Below, piece by piece: positions 44,200-54,278 of a DNA stretch of 64,000 nt. How positions within the stretch are numbered: the stretch's first letter is position 1; the number at the start of each line of letters is the position of its first letter. The notes below the pieces were generated by a model, which did no database searches, was not told the origin of the DNA, and was given only the letters and a program-made list of their open reading frames with translations. The position numbers and the translations under genes are program-made. Source of the stretch: Pseudoalteromonas sp. XI10 (GTDB lineage: Bacteria > Pseudomonadota > Gammaproteobacteria > Enterobacterales > Alteromonadaceae); assembly GCF_001469895.1 (NCBI RefSeq), contig NZ_LOPY01000040.1, positions 186,001 to 250,000 on the forward strand, in the 5' to 3' direction.

Positions 44200-45252
44200 G
44201 TGAGCGAACAAAAACAGTCTCTTAGCTATAAAGACGCGGGCGTAGATATCGATGCCGGTAATGCACTTGTTGAGCGTATTAAAGGCGTAGTTAAAAAAAC
44301 CAGACGTCCTGAAGTAATGGGCGGTATCGGTGGTTTTGGCGCACTTTGCGAACTACCAACTGGCTATAAAGAGCCTGTACTGGTTGCTGGCACAGACGGT
44401 GTTGGTACAAAACTACGTTTAGCAATCGATCTTAAAAAGCACGACACAGTGGGTATCGACCTTGTTGCTATGTGTGTAAACGACCTTATTGTACAAGGTG
44501 CTGAGCCACTATTTTTCCTTGATTACTATGCAACTGGTAAATTAGACGTAGATACTGCGGCTGATGTTGTAACAGGTATTGGTAAAGGCTGTGAGCTTTC
44601 TGGCTGCGCTTTAATCGGTGGTGAAACTGCTGAAATGCCAGGTATGTACGACGGCGAAGACTACGACATGGCTGGTTTCTGTACTGGTGTTGTAGAAAAA
44701 TCAAAAATTATCGACGGTACTAAAGTTGCTGCAGGCGACCAATTAATCGCCCTTGCATCAAGTGGTCCTCACTCAAACGGCTTCTCATTAATTCGTAAAG
44801 TTCTTGAAGTATCTGGCGCAGACACAAACGCTGAGCTTGAAGGCAAAACACTAGGCGATCACCTTTTAGAGCCAACACGCATCTACGTTAAACAACTACT
44901 TGAGCTATTCAAGCAGGTTGACGTTCACGCGTTATCGCACATCACGGGTGGTGGTTTCTGGGAAAACATCCCGCGCGTACTTCCTGAATCTGCAAAAGCA
45001 GTTATCAAAGGTGACAGCTGGGAATGGCCTGTAGTTTTCAACTGGTTACAAGAAAACGGCAACATCACAACACACGAAATGTACCGTACATTTAACTGTG
45101 GTGTAGGCATGGTTTTAGTTGTTCCAGCTGACAAACTTGAGCAAAGCTTAACAATCCTTAAAGATCTTGGCGAAAATGCATGGCATATCGGTGAGATCCA
45201 AGATGCGAAAGCAGGCGAAGAGCAAGTAGAAATTTTAGGTGGTCGTGACTAA
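44200..45252 (+). CDS. purM: Phosphoribosylformylglycinamidine cyclo-ligase PurM
   Basis: 350 residues. Begins with GTG, preceded by GAGGAAAA. It closes FGAM to AIR in purine synthesis. [79 protein letters not shown] and [15 protein letters not shown] are almost identical to enterobacterial PurM. Overlaps purN by one base (TAATG), so the two are translationally coupled. I did not recognise a strong PurR operator upstream. Confidence 0.98.
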   Translation: MSEQKQSLSYKDAGVDIDAGNALVERIKGVVKKTRRPEVMGGIGGFGALCELPTGYKEPVLVAGTDGVGTKLRLAIDLKKHDTVGIDLVAMCVNDLIVQGAEPLFFLDYYATGKLDVDTAADVVTGIGKGCELSGCALIGGETAEMPGMYDGEDYDMAGFCTGVVEKSKIIDGTKVAAGDQLIALASSGPHSNGFSLIRKVLEVSGADTNAELEGKTLGDHLLEPTRIYVKQLLELFKQVDVHALSHITGGGFWENIPRVLPESAKAVIKGDSWEWPVVFNWLQENGNITTHEMYRTFNCGVGMVLVVPADKLEQSLTILKDLGENAWHIGEIQDAKAGEEQVEILGGRD

Positions 45253-45899
45253 TGACCGCTTGTCGTCTTGTTGTATTAATTTCTGGTAGCGGTTCAAACC
45301 TTCAAGCCATCATCGACGCGTGTGCGCGTGGTGAGATAAAGGCCGAAATCGCCGCTGTAATTAGTAATAAAGCCGACGCCTATGGCCTTGAGCGAGCAAA
45401 AAATGCAGGTATACAAACACGTGTACTAAGCCATAAAGATTTTGACTCGCGCGAGGCCTATGATGCTGAGTTAATGGACATTATTGACAATTTTGAACCA
45501 AATCTAGTTGTATTAGCTGGTTTTATGCGTATTCTTACACCTAGCTTAGTGCAAAAGTTTAAGGGAAAAATGTTGAACATTCACCCTTCTTTGTTGCCTA
45601 AGTACCAAGGGCTGAATACCCACCAACGAGCGATAGATGCAAAAGATGACGTTCATGGTGTTAGTGTTCACTTTGTCACAGAAGAGCTAGACGGCGGTCC
45701 CGTTGTTCTTCAAGCCAAAGTTCCGGTACTCGAAAACGATACCGCAGAGACACTCGCACAACGTGTTCATCAGCAAGAACATATAATCTATCCATTGGTG
45801 GTCAAGTGGTTCAGTGAACAACGACTCAAGATGGAAGCAGATTATGCAGTTTTTGACGAAAAGAAACTTCCTGCACACGGCGCGCACTACCCAGAATAA
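45252..45899 (+). CDS. purN: Phosphoribosylglycinamide formyltransferase PurN
   Basis: 215 residues. Transfers a formyl group from 10-formyl-THF to GAR. VLISGSGSNLQAIID (phosphate loop), LVVLAGFMRILTPSLVQKF, LNIHPSLLPKYQGLNTHQRA (Asn/His catalytic region) and VSVHFVTEELDGGPVVLQAK (Asp) are all present. Its end overlaps the DUF3108 gene by 56 bp. Second gene of the purM-purN unit. Confidence 0.97.
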   Translation: MTACRLVVLISGSGSNLQAIIDACARGEIKAEIAAVISNKADAYGLERAKNAGIQTRVLSHKDFDSREAYDAELMDIIDNFEPNLVVLAGFMRILTPSLVQKFKGKMLNIHPSLLPKYQGLNTHQRAIDAKDDVHGVSVHFVTEELDGGPVVLQAKVPVLENDTAETLAQRVHQQEHIIYPLVVKWFSEQRLKMEADYAVFDEKKLPAHGAHYPE

Positions 45900-46650
45900 A
45901 AATCTAAGTGCCCTACTCGCTTGTGTGGGCACTTTATTACTTCCTACCAGTGTTTTAGCTGGCGACCTCACTCAATATGAAGCCAAATACGATGTACTTC
46001 GTAAAGGCGAAACCCATGGTAAAGCAGTACGCGAGCTGAAGAAAGCCGCTGACGGTAACTACGTGATCACTTATCACAGTGAAATCGAATGGATGATTTT
46101 TTCGGACTCACGAAAAGAAACATCCATGTTTACTTATCACGATAAGAAAATTTCTCCAATGAGTTACACCATGGAGCGCTCAGGCACAGGGCCTGATAAA
46201 GAATACAGCTTGAAATTTGATGCAACGCAAAAACAAGTTCAAAGCAGCCAAAGTAAATATCCTCTTAAAATTGATTGGTCAGATGAATTTCAAGACTCAC
46301 TGTCTTATCAAGTGCAAGTTCGCGAAGAGCTAAAACAAGGCAAAACGCAATTATCTTATCCACTGGTTGATAAAAAAGGTAATTTACGTAACTACAACTT
46401 TGAAGTTGTCGGCACAGAAATGATTTCACTGCCAATTGGTAATGTAGAAGCGATTAAAGTAAAACGTTTATACGATAACGACAAGCGTCAAGCACTCGCT
46501 TGGTTTGCCCCAGAAATGGACTACATGCTAGTTCGTATGTGGAAAGGTGAAAAAGGCGTAGAGCAATTTGAAGTGCAACTTAATTCATTTACCGTGACCA
46601 CGCCAGTCGCCGTAACAAATAATGAAGTGAGTAATGAAGCGCCTGAGTAG
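45844..46650 (+). CDS. Secreted DUF3108 protein
   Basis: 268 residues from ATG 45844 (MQFLTKRNFLHTARTTQ), which overlaps the purN end by 56 bp; an earlier ATG at 45814 is also possible. A signal peptide with hydrophobic core LSALLACVGTLLLPTSVLA (cleavage near residue 38) precedes a beta-rich domain: LTQYEAKYDVLRKGETHGKA, LSYQVQVREELKQGKTQLSY and VEAIKVKRLYDNDKRQALAW. This is DUF3108, often linked to purN in gammaproteobacteria. No function is established. A stem-loop terminator overlaps its last codons (46634-46664). Confidence 0.85.
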   Translation: MQFLTKRNFLHTARTTQNKNLSALLACVGTLLLPTSVLAGDLTQYEAKYDVLRKGETHGKAVRELKKAADGNYVITYHSEIEWMIFSDSRKETSMFTYHDKKISPMSYTMERSGTGPDKEYSLKFDATQKQVQSSQSKYPLKIDWSDEFQDSLSYQVQVREELKQGKTQLSYPLVDKKGNLRNYNFEVVGTEMISLPIGNVEAIKVKRLYDNDKRQALAWFAPEMDYMLVRMWKGEKGVEQFEVQLNSFTVTTPVAVTNNEVSNEAPE

Positions 46651-46664
46651 CGCTTCATCTTTTA
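46634..46664 (+). terminator. Terminator overlapping the stop of the DUF3108 gene
   Basis: ATGAAGCGC-N7-GCGCTTCAT stem then ATCTTTTATTT; ends the purM-purN-DUF3108 transcript. Confidence 0.82.
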
Positions 46665-46665
46665 T

Positions 46666-47430
46666 TTAAATTTTTTCGCCCATTTTAAACAGTGCAAACT
46701 CACCTGGCTCCATTTTCTGCCAGCGTTCATCATTGGTGAGTGGCCTTGTTGCAATCACAGTAACCACATCGTTCGGTGTGGTTTCTTTTTGAAAATCAAC
46801 CACCATATCAGCATCAATTAATGTCGCTTTGCCAAACGGCGCACGGCGTGTGATCCAATGAAGATTATTGGTGCAATAAGCTAAAACGAAAACACCATCG
46901 GTAAGTAGCATATTAAATACGCCTTTTTCACGCAGTGTGTGAGCAAGCTTGGCAGCATAGCGAAATACAGACGCCATATTTGATGGGCGCTTAGGGTATT
47001 TTTCGCGAATTTTATCGAGCAGCCAGCAAAACGCCAATTCACTATCTGTATTCCCCACAGGTCGATAGTAATCTGGTTTTAAATCATGATAATTCGATAA
47101 TTGCCCATTGTGGGCATACGTAATCTCTCGTCCCCATAACTCACGAGTAAATGGGTGAGTGTTCTCAAGACAGACACGACCACGATTACCTTGGCGAATA
47201 TGGCTTATCACCGAAATACTTTTTATTGGGTAAGCTTTTACGAGTTTGGCAATTTCTGACTGGCAACTTGGCTCAGGATCTTTAAATGTACGACAGCCTT
47301 TACCTTCATAAAAAGTGATGCCCCAGCCATCTTTATGTGGGCCAGTATTACCACCGCGCTCTAATAATCCTGAAAAACTGAAACAAATATCTGTTGGTAC
47401 ATTGGCCGACATGCCAAGCAACTCACACAT
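46666..47430 (-). CDS. Class II glutamine amidotransferase, YafJ-like
   Basis: 254 residues. The N-terminus MCELLGMSANVP exposes the catalytic Cys2 after Met removal, as in Ntn-type amidotransferases. GPHKDGWGITFYEGKGCRTF, RQGNRGRVCLENTHPFTREL and YAHNGQLSNYH are the glutaminase site and substrate motifs. There is no synthetase domain, so the acceptor is unknown. Convergent with the DUF3108 gene and divergent from fadE, leaving 336 bp. Confidence 0.88.
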   Translation of the reverse strand: MCELLGMSANVPTDICFSFSGLLERGGNTGPHKDGWGITFYEGKGCRTFKDPEPSCQSEIAKLVKAYPIKSISVISHIRQGNRGRVCLENTHPFTRELWGREITYAHNGQLSNYHDLKPDYYRPVGNTDSELAFCWLLDKIREKYPKRPSNMASVFRYAAKLAHTLREKGVFNMLLTDGVFVLAYCTNNLHWITRRAPFGKATLIDADMVVDFQKETTPNDVVTVIATRPLTNDERWQKMEPGEFALFKMGEKI

Positions 47431-47701
47431 AGAACTCTTAACCTATAAAACTAATCGAAGGAAGGCATGATGGGCTGATCCCTGCCTGCGCTCATTGTTA
47501 AACATACCGCTAAGGATGGCAACTGCTATGCTGAGATTTTCAGAACTATCTGAGCAATTCGCAACTAATCGCAAGAATAACGGCACTGATTATAAGTAAT
47601 TACTCAACAATCCCTCATCTGCTGTAAATGTTTTTGCACTGATAGCCATTTTTAAAATAATAAAACTCACCAAACAAGCCGTTTTAATCCTTGTTCCCCT
47701 C

Positions 47702-47730
47702 TTGATAATTCGCTTTTCTAGCGCTACTCT
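47702..47730 (+). promoter_or_regulatory. Predicted fadE promoter
   Basis: TTGATA (47702-47707), 17-bp spacer, TACTCT (47725-47730). Start expected near 47737, inside the FadR-type site. Confidence 0.45.
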
Positions 47731-47733
47731 AAA

Positions 47734-47751
47734 AGAGGTGGTCTGACCTCT
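47734..47751. promoter_or_regulatory. FadR-type operator before fadE paralogue 2
   Basis: TGGTCTGACCT (47739-47749) matches the FadR core TGGTCnGACCA at 10 of 11 positions, inside a longer palindrome AGAGGT-GGTCTG-ACCTCT. It overlaps the predicted transcription start and lies 16 bp before the ATG, a repressing position. Confidence 0.7.
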
Positions 47752-47766
47752 ATTAAGGAATAATCA

Positions 47767-50223
47767 ATGACTCTCATATTTTTACTTGGTTTACTCGTGC
47801 TGCTTAGTATTGCGAGTTACCACAGAGCAAGCTGGAATACCTGCTTAGGTATTGCCGTTGCGACTTTACTTGTTGGCACATTTGCTGGCGCGTTTGGCGC
47901 AATTAGTTGGCTACTATTCTTACTTATCGCTGTGCCACTTTCTGTGACTGGCGTTCGTCAACAATACATCATTAAACCTATCTTCGCTGCTTTCAAAAAA
48001 GTAACCCCGACTATGTCGGATACTGAAAAATCAGCAATCGATGCCGGTACTACGTGGTGGGAAGCGGATCTGTTTTGTGGTCGTCCTGACTGGAACAAAT
48101 TGCACCAATACCCAGCACCTAAACTGACTATCGAAGAGCAAGCGTTTATTGATGGTCCAGTTGAAGAAGTGTGTAGTATGCTAGATGACTGGCACGCAAC
48201 TCACGAACTAACTGATTTACCGCAAGATGTTTGGCAATATCTAAAAGATAATAAATTCTTTGCCATGATCATCAAAAAAGAATTCGGCGGTTTAGAGTTT
48301 TCTGCTTATGCACAATCATGTGTACTGCAAAAGCTAACCAGTAAATCAACGTTACTTTCTTCTATCGTAGGTGTACCTAACTCATTAGGTCCGGGCGAAT
48401 TACTTCAGCACTATGGTACTAAAGAGCAAAAAGATCATTACTTACCACGCTTAGCAAGTGGTCAAGAGATTCCATGTTTTGCTTTAACATCACCAGAAGC
48501 TGGTTCTGACGCAAGTGCAATTCCTGATTACGGTGTTGTTTGTAAAGGTCAATGGAACGGCGAAGAAGTTGTTGGTATTAGCCTAACATGGAACAAGCGT
48601 TACATTACTCTTGCTCCAGTTGCGACTGTACTTGGTCTTGCATTTAAACTACAAGATCCCGACGGTTTACTAGGTGATGACAAAGAACCTGGTATTACCT
48701 GTGCGCTGATCCCAACAGATACTCCTGGAGTAGAAATTGGCCGTCGTCACTTCCCGCTAAACGTTCCATTCCAAAATGGTCCTACTCGCGGTAAAGACAT
48801 CTTCGTACCACTTGATTACATCATTGGTGGCCCGAAAATGGCCGGCCAAGGCTGGCGTATGCTGGTTGAATGTTTATCTGTTGGTCGTGCAATCACATTG
48901 CCGTCTAACTCAACAGGTGGCATTAAAACAATTGCGCTTGCAACAGGCTCTTACAGCCGTATTCGCCGTCAATTCCGTTTACCAATTGGTCAAATGGAAG
49001 GTGTTGAAGAATCAATGGCAAAACTTGCAGGTTACGCATATAGCTCTGATGCTGCTGTTAGCATGTCTACAGGGGCTGTTGACCTTGGTGAAAAACCATC
49101 GGTTGTATCTGCGATTATCAAATACCACTTAACTGAGCAAATGCGTGAAGCGACTATTCACGGCATGGATGTTCATGGTGGTAAAGGCATCATGCTTGGT
49201 CCAAACAACTACTTAGGTCGCGGTTACCAAGGTGCGCCAATTGCAATTACCGTTGAAGGTGCAAATATCTTAACGCGTAATATGATCATTTATGGTCAAG
49301 GTGCAATTCGTTGTCATCCATTCGTGTTAACTGAGCTAGGTGCTTGTGCAATTGAAGACCGTGAAGAAGCGCTTGCAGTATTCGATAAAGCGTTAATGGG
49401 TCACGTTGGCTTTACTATTTCGAACCTTGTTCGTACTAAGTGGTTAGCATTAACCAATGCTCGTTTCACAAGTACGCCGTACAAAGACGAGACCGCTGAG
49501 TTTTATCGTGTTGCGTCACGCTTCAGTGCATCATTAGCATTAATGTCAGATATCAGCATGGCGGTATTTGGTGGTTCATTAAAACGTAAAGAACGTATCT
49601 CTGCACGTTTAGGTGACTTACTAAGCTACTTATACCTTGTATCTGCAACACTTAAACGTTACAACGACGAAGGCCGTAAAAAAGAAGATTTTGCGCTTGT
49701 TCAATGGAGCTGCCAAGATCACCTTTACCACTGCCAACGTGCACTCGCTGACTTAATCAATAACATGCCATCTGCACCACTACGTGCGATGCTAAAAATC
49801 ATGTTATTCCCATTCGGTCGTCCAGTACGTAAGCCTACTGATAAGCTTGAGCACAAACTTGCTCACTTATTACAAGTACCAAGCGAAACTCGTAACCGTT
49901 TAGCTAACTACATTTACCTTAAAAACGAGCCACTTAACCTTGTTGGTCGTCAAGAGCAAACGCTTAAAGACATTCTTGAAGTTGAGCCTCTGTTTGACAA
50001 GGTATGCCGTGAAAAAGGCGTAAAACTGCCTTTCTTCCAGCTTGATAAAGTAGCGCAAATGGGCCTAGAAGCAGGCATTTTAAGCCAAGCTGAAGCCGAC
50101 AAACTAGCTGCAGTTGAAAAAGCCCGTCTTGACGTTATTAACGTTGACGACTTTGACCCAGCAGACTTAGTTGCAGGTAATGTTGCCCGCGGCGAGAGCG
50201 ATAAAAAAGCAGACGCCGCTTAA
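47767..50223 (+). CDS. fadE: FadE-type acyl-CoA dehydrogenase, paralogue 2
   Basis: 818 residues, the usual full length of FadE. An N-terminal hydrophobic region (about 1-70, two or three membrane helices) precedes the acyl-CoA dehydrogenase core: [56 protein letters not shown] and the DUF1974-like C-terminal half ([20 protein letters not shown]). First oxidation of acyl-CoA in beta-oxidation. The promoter carries a FadR-type operator. Its stop overlaps the stop of the facing ABC permease by 4 bp and its terminator lies inside that gene. Confidence 0.94.
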   Translation: MTLIFLLGLLVLLSIASYHRASWNTCLGIAVATLLVGTFAGAFGAISWLLFLLIAVPLSVTGVRQQYIIKPIFAAFKKVTPTMSDTEKSAIDAGTTWWEADLFCGRPDWNKLHQYPAPKLTIEEQAFIDGPVEEVCSMLDDWHATHELTDLPQDVWQYLKDNKFFAMIIKKEFGGLEFSAYAQSCVLQKLTSKSTLLSSIVGVPNSLGPGELLQHYGTKEQKDHYLPRLASGQEIPCFALTSPEAGSDASAIPDYGVVCKGQWNGEEVVGISLTWNKRYITLAPVATVLGLAFKLQDPDGLLGDDKEPGITCALIPTDTPGVEIGRRHFPLNVPFQNGPTRGKDIFVPLDYIIGGPKMAGQGWRMLVECLSVGRAITLPSNSTGGIKTIALATGSYSRIRRQFRLPIGQMEGVEESMAKLAGYAYSSDAAVSMSTGAVDLGEKPSVVSAIIKYHLTEQMREATIHGMDVHGGKGIMLGPNNYLGRGYQGAPIAITVEGANILTRNMIIYGQGAIRCHPFVLTELGACAIEDREEALAVFDKALMGHVGFTISNLVRTKWLALTNARFTSTPYKDETAEFYRVASRFSASLALMSDISMAVFGGSLKRKERISARLGDLLSYLYLVSATLKRYNDEGRKKEDFALVQWSCQDHLYHCQRALADLINNMPSAPLRAMLKIMLFPFGRPVRKPTDKLEHKLAHLLQVPSETRNRLANYIYLKNEPLNLVGRQEQTLKDILEVEPLFDKVCREKGVKLPFFQLDKVAQMGLEAGILSQAEADKLAAVEKARLDVINVDDFDPADLVAGNVARGESDKKADAA

Positions 50224-51314
50224 GCTAGCAAAACAATTCCAATTGTTATGAAAAACCAAACCAGCGCAAATTGCGCTGGTTTTTTTTGCGCTAAATATTG
50301 CTGCAATACACACCATACTGCCCCTATGGGGATGTAAATCGAGTTAGTGCCAATCATGCTTATAACTACAATTAAAGCCACAGCAAAAAATATAAGGCTC
50401 GGTAAAAAATGGCTTATATAAAACGGCTTATCTTGGTTATTGCTTTGAAAGAACAGCCGATATTTTTTAAAAACAGCCAAGCAATCGAACTGCAGCGAGC
50501 TTGTTAGCAACACGCATACTGAAAAAGCCACAACTTGTATCAAGTCACTAAAGTCATTACGCACTGCAATTAGCTGTAATAAAGCGAGCAAGCATGCTAA
50601 CAATACTGAGCCACGCCATATTAAGCTCCAACTGTGCTGTATAAAGTAACTAAGCCAAAATAAAGCAAGCGAGTGTACTTTTAGCTTATGACTTATTCTT
50701 ACTGGTGGGAGTAAAATCGAACAGCCGAAAATAGCAACAAAACATAGATAATATTGTAGCGGAGATAAACTAACAGGCAGTAATACCAAGACAGAACTGA
50801 GCAATAAACTATAAAAAAGTGCACGCGGCCTATAAAGAACAAATACTCCACATAGCCACTGCAACAACATAAACACCATAAAATGAGGTACTTGTAGCCA
50901 CTGCTTTAACGATAGATCTATTGCGATTAATAAACTGGCAATGAGCCAAGCATTACTTAAAAGTAGTAACTTGCAGTCAGCACATACTCGCCAAGAGGAT
51001 TTATAAAGGCTTCGCTGAAACGCCCTATTTTGGGAATTTTTAATAGCTGATGCCATGGCCCATAACATTACCGATTCAAGTAAAAGATAAACCACTGCTA
51101 TTTTTGCACCGTAAGCGGGTTCTGTATGGCTATCGACTATTTTTCCAAGACCTAAAAACAAAAGTAAAACCATACCAAGAAATGCAGGGCCTAGCACCAG
51201 TGCGAGCAGCAAACTAAAACTCTTTAACTGAGATAGCATGCTTTTGAGAGTGGTCGTATATGCTAGGTATCTATAAGAAAGGAATGACACGTAGCTAGCA
51301 AGAGATTCAATCAT
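50220..51314 (-). CDS. ABC exporter membrane subunit
   Basis: 364 residues from ATG 51314, which overlaps the ATPase stop by 4 bp (ATGA). Ten or more hydrophobic helices across the length. No recognised Pfam signature; assigned as the permease partner because it follows the ATPase in a coupled pair. Possibly a bacteriocin or peptide exporter-type permease, but this is uncertain. The last about 20 codons contain the fadE terminator of the opposite strand (50259-50288), encoding [12 protein letters not shown]. Confidence 0.68.
   Translation of the reverse strand: MIESLASYVSFLSYRYLAYTTTLKSMLSQLKSFSLLLALVLGPAFLGMVLLLFLGLGKIVDSHTEPAYGAKIAVVYLLLESVMLWAMASAIKNSQNRAFQRSLYKSSWRVCADCKLLLLSNAWLIASLLIAIDLSLKQWLQVPHFMVFMLLQWLCGVFVLYRPRALFYSLLLSSVLVLLPVSLSPLQYYLCFVAIFGCSILLPPVRISHKLKVHSLALFWLSYFIQHSWSLIWRGSVLLACLLALLQLIAVRNDFSDLIQVVAFSVCVLLTSSLQFDCLAVFKKYRLFFQSNNQDKPFYISHFLPSLIFFAVALIVVISMIGTNSIYIPIGAVWCVLQQYLAQKKPAQFALVWFFITIGIVLLA
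50259..50288 (+). terminator. Terminator of fadE inside the facing permease gene
   Basis: AACCAGCGCAA-A-TTGCGCTGGTT followed by T7. It lies 36 bp after the fadE stop but within the coding sequence of the convergent gene. Confidence 0.85.
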
Positions 51315-51901
51315 AATGTTGTGCACTCAAAACCATGCTGTATAAACACCTCAGGTTCGTGGCTTGTAATGATGACTTGCCCATTAGGTTTATCATCTAA
51401 GTAGCCATCAAGTAAGGTCAGCAAAAATTGAATACTTGTTTGATCAAGTGCTGCACTCGGTTCATCTAATAGCAAAAATGGAGCTTGCTTTAAAAAAGCA
51501 GTGATAAGCTGGCATTTCTTTTGGTTTCCACTCGACAAAGCACTAAAACAAGTATTAAGGTGCTCTGTAAAGTTAAATCCAGTAATGAGTTGCTCCGGCA
51601 TGTCTTTCTTTAACGCCTTGCAACTAAGTTCAATAATTTGCCGGGCAGTTAAAAAATCCGGCAGAGCAATACGATCGCTAGCAATTGAAACATCACTTTG
51701 CGGCGATTTTAGTGCTTCATTATTATATAAAACCTGCCCTGACTGCGGCTTTTCAAGGCCAACTAGCATCATCAGTAATGTTGTTTTTCCTTTGCCATTC
51801 GCTGCCTGTAAACAAACTCGTTTACTTTGTAATAGCTTACTGTAGTTTTCAAAAACGTGGGCTGAAGCAAAGCGCTTATTGAGGTTGTTAATTTCAATCA
51901 T
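51311..51901 (-). CDS. ABC transporter ATP-binding protein (short)
   Basis: 196 residues from ATG 51901 (MIEINNLNKRFAS), preceded by AAGGAA; the frame is open to 51937. Walker A is ANGKGKTTLLMML, with Lys in place of the more usual Ala/Gly-Gly-Lys spacing but still GKGKT; the signature is FSALSSGNQKKCQLITAFL and Walker B FLLLDEPSAALD. The H-loop is IITSHEPEVF. The protein is smaller than typical (about 230). First gene of a two-gene unit with the permease. Confidence 0.86.
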   Translation of the reverse strand: MIEINNLNKRFASAHVFENYSKLLQSKRVCLQAANGKGKTTLLMMLVGLEKPQSGQVLYNNEALKSPQSDVSIASDRIALPDFLTARQIIELSCKALKKDMPEQLITGFNFTEHLNTCFSALSSGNQKKCQLITAFLKQAPFLLLDEPSAALDQTSIQFLLTLLDGYLDDKPNGQVIITSHEPEVFIQHGFECTTL

Positions 51902-52050
51902 GTTTATTCCTTTAATAATGAAAAAATAGTAGCACACCCATGTCCCTATTTATTTACATGATTTGTAACAAATATCGAACGGGTAAAACTTGCGTTTAGA
52001 TTATGAACAGGCAACACTTGATAACGAAAAATTAACAAGGAATAATTACA

Positions 52051-53976
52051 ATGAAACCGAGTTTTCAACTAGCTGCCGTTGCATGCGCGCTTAGCCTTGC
52101 GCTTGCAGGATGTTCTCAATCAACCCCATCAACAAATAGCACCGAAAGCGTGCAACAAAGCCAAACTGTTAAACAGTATGATGCTGAAACCTTTTTTGAC
52201 ACAACCTCAATTATGGGCAGCAGCTTTTCACCGAAAGGCGACAAAATACTTGTTAGCAGTGACGAAAGCGGCATTTATAGCCTTTATGAAGTAGATATAA
52301 AAACCGCCAAAAAAACCCGCTTAACAGACTTTGAAGACAGTACTTATGCTGTGGCTTATTTCCCTAAAGATGAGCGCGTACTATTTACTAAAGACTCTGG
52401 CGGTAACGAGCGTTATCACATCTACGTTCGCGAAACAGATGGCACAGTTAAAGATCTTACGCCAGGTGAAGAAACCCGAGCAGGATTTGCAGGTTTCACA
52501 GAAGACGGTAAACATTTTTTTATAACTAGCAATCAGCGTGATGCTAAGTTTATGGACCTATATCGTGTTGATGCTAACAGCTATGAAGTAACGCCTGTTT
52601 ATCAAAATACTATGGGGCTAGATGTCGGTGCGATAAGCCCTGACGGCCGCTTTATTGCTTTATCGAAAAACAATTCGAACAAAGACAGCGATGTATTTAT
52701 TCTCGATACGCGTAAAAAAACACTGAAACCAGAACTTATCACTCGTCATGACGACGACGCTAAATATGGCCCAGAGACCTTCTCAAGAGACAGTAAATCA
52801 TTATATTACTCAACCGATGCCAAAGGTGAATTTGCAGAGGTGTGGCGCTATGACTTAACGACCGGCGAGCACAGCCCTGCCCTTAAAGATGAGTGGGATG
52901 TGAGTTTTATTTACTTCTCTAAATCTGGCCGTTATCAAGTAAGCGGTGTTAATGCTGATGCAAGCACTAAAGTGTCGATAATTGATACCACCACAGGTAA
53001 AGCTATTGCCATGCCATCGCTGCCAGCTGGTAACTTACGTGGTGTGAACTTTTCAGCAGATGAAAAGACCATGGCGTTTTATTTAAATTCAGATACCTCG
53101 CCTAGTAACCTATTTGTGTGGCAACTCGGTGAATCAAAAGCTAAACAATTAACCAACACATTAAGTGATGCAATTGATCAAAATGACTTGGTTGAAAGCA
53201 CAATTGTGCGCTTTAAAAGCTTTGATGGTCTAGAGATCCCTGGGGTTTTATATAAGCCTAAGCAAGCTAATAGCAACAACAAAGTACCAGCTTTAGTTTG
53301 GGTGCACGGCGGTCCTGGCGGCCAAAGTCGCACAGGATATAGTGCAATGCAGCAGCATCTAGTCAATCATGGTTATGCCATTTTTGCAGTTAATAACCGT
53401 GGCAGCTCAGGCTATGGTAAAACCTTCTTCCATTTAGATGATAAAAAGCATGGCACTGACGATTTACAAGATATTGTTTACGGTAAAAAACACCTACAAA
53501 GCCTAGATTGGGTTGATGCTGATAAAATTGGCATTATGGGGGGCAGCTACGGTGGCTTTATGACCGCCGCAGCACTCGCCTTCGAACCTGAAGAGTTCAA
53601 AGTAGGCATTAATATATTTGGTGTAACAAACTGGGTTAGAACCTTAAATTCGATTCCACCATGGTGGGAAAGCTTTAAAAAGGCACTGTATGATGAAATG
53701 GGCGACCCAGCGACAGACGGTGAACGTCACCGTGCCATTTCGCCACTATTTCATGCTAAAAACATCACCAAGCCATTAATGGTGATCCAAGGTGCTAACG
53801 ACCCTCGCGTTTTACAAGTAGAAAGCGATGAACTTGTTGCCGCTGTAAAGGCAAATGGTGTGCCTGTTGAATATGTATTATTCGATGATGAAGGCCATGG
53901 TTTTACTAAAAAAGAAAACCGCATAAAAGCCTCAAATGCATACCTTGAGTTCTTAAATACCTACTTAGATAAATAG
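52051..53976 (+). CDS. S9-family prolyl oligopeptidase-like peptidase, lipoprotein
   Basis: 641 residues. The N-terminus MKPSFQLAAVACALSLALAG ends in lipobox LAGC, Cys 21. A TolB-like beta-propeller (about 45-365, with repeated blade motifs such as FSPKGDKILVSSDESG and FTEDGKHFFITSNQ) is followed by the alpha/beta hydrolase domain: VWVHGGPGGQSRTGY, GGSYGGFMTAAAL (Ser about residue 500), NDPRVLQVE (Asp) and DDEGHGFTKKENR (His). It should cleave peptides after Pro or another residue set; the S9C (acylaminoacyl/dipeptidyl) type is plausible. Monocistronic with its own terminator. Confidence 0.94.
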   Translation: MKPSFQLAAVACALSLALAGCSQSTPSTNSTESVQQSQTVKQYDAETFFDTTSIMGSSFSPKGDKILVSSDESGIYSLYEVDIKTAKKTRLTDFEDSTYAVAYFPKDERVLFTKDSGGNERYHIYVRETDGTVKDLTPGEETRAGFAGFTEDGKHFFITSNQRDAKFMDLYRVDANSYEVTPVYQNTMGLDVGAISPDGRFIALSKNNSNKDSDVFILDTRKKTLKPELITRHDDDAKYGPETFSRDSKSLYYSTDAKGEFAEVWRYDLTTGEHSPALKDEWDVSFIYFSKSGRYQVSGVNADASTKVSIIDTTTGKAIAMPSLPAGNLRGVNFSADEKTMAFYLNSDTSPSNLFVWQLGESKAKQLTNTLSDAIDQNDLVESTIVRFKSFDGLEIPGVLYKPKQANSNNKVPALVWVHGGPGGQSRTGYSAMQQHLVNHGYAIFAVNNRGSSGYGKTFFHLDDKKHGTDDLQDIVYGKKHLQSLDWVDADKIGIMGGSYGGFMTAAALAFEPEEFKVGINIFGVTNWVRTLNSIPPWWESFKKALYDEMGDPATDGERHRAISPLFHAKNITKPLMVIQGANDPRVLQVESDELVAAVKANGVPVEYVLFDDEGHGFTKKENRIKASNAYLEFLNTYLDK

Positions 53977-53995
53977 CAAAATTACAAAGGTAAAG

Positions 53996-54020
53996 AGCCG
54001 GTATTATGCCGGCTTTTTTA
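53996..54020 (+). terminator. Terminator after the S9 peptidase
   Basis: AGCCGG-N7-CCGGCT stem (53996-54014) followed by T5, 20 bp past the stop. Confidence 0.83.
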
Positions 54021-54064
54021 TGCAAAACACCTGTATAGAATCAAAATTTAACAGTTTACACAGT

Positions 54065-54084
54065 ACTGTATAAAATACTGTATA
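54065..54084. repeat. ACTGTATA direct repeats, distal cluster
   Basis: ACTGTATA at 54065-54072 and 54077-54084 (12-bp step). An ACAGTACTGT palindrome overlaps the first. LexA half-site sequence, but about 190 bp upstream of sulA. Confidence 0.7.
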
Positions 54085-54212
54085 TCTTTACTGGTAAATC
54101 TTTTACCTTTTCCAACCTTCAAAATAAAACCATAAACCACTGTTTAATAACAATTAAATTATTTTGACTAAAATAAAACTGAATCATTGATTAAAAAATA
54201 GCAAAAAAGTAC

Positions 54213-54241
54213 TTGCGCAAAAACACTGTATAAACTACTGT
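54213..54241 (+). promoter_or_regulatory. Predicted sulA promoter
   Basis: TTGCGC (54213-54218), 17-bp spacer, TACTGT (54236-54241). The -10 coincides with a LexA-like half-site. Confidence 0.4.
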
Positions 54242-54266
54242 ATACACATACTGTATAAACAACCAG
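54225..54266. promoter_or_regulatory. Clustered LexA-type half-sites and one near-consensus LexA box before sulA
   Basis: ACTGTATA at 54225-54232, 54237-54244 and 54250-54257, spaced 12 and 13 bp. The last is the left half of CTGTATAAACAACCAG (54251-54266), which fits CTG-N10-CAG. The box ends 12 bp before the sulA ATG. Confidence 0.8.
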
Positions 54267-54278
54267 TGAGTGAAAGTT

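Larger units (their letters stand above)
47431..47766. promoter_or_regulatory. 336-bp gap between yafJ-like gene and fadE
   Basis: Non-coding. The left part is the promoter side of the amidotransferase gene; the right part holds the fadE promoter and FadR-type operator listed separately. No other structure was seen. Confidence 0.4.

Noticed and set aside
48776..49132. 118-residue frame inside fadE
   Set aside because: Out-of-frame shadow of the fadE coding sequence; the fadE frame has all family motifs.
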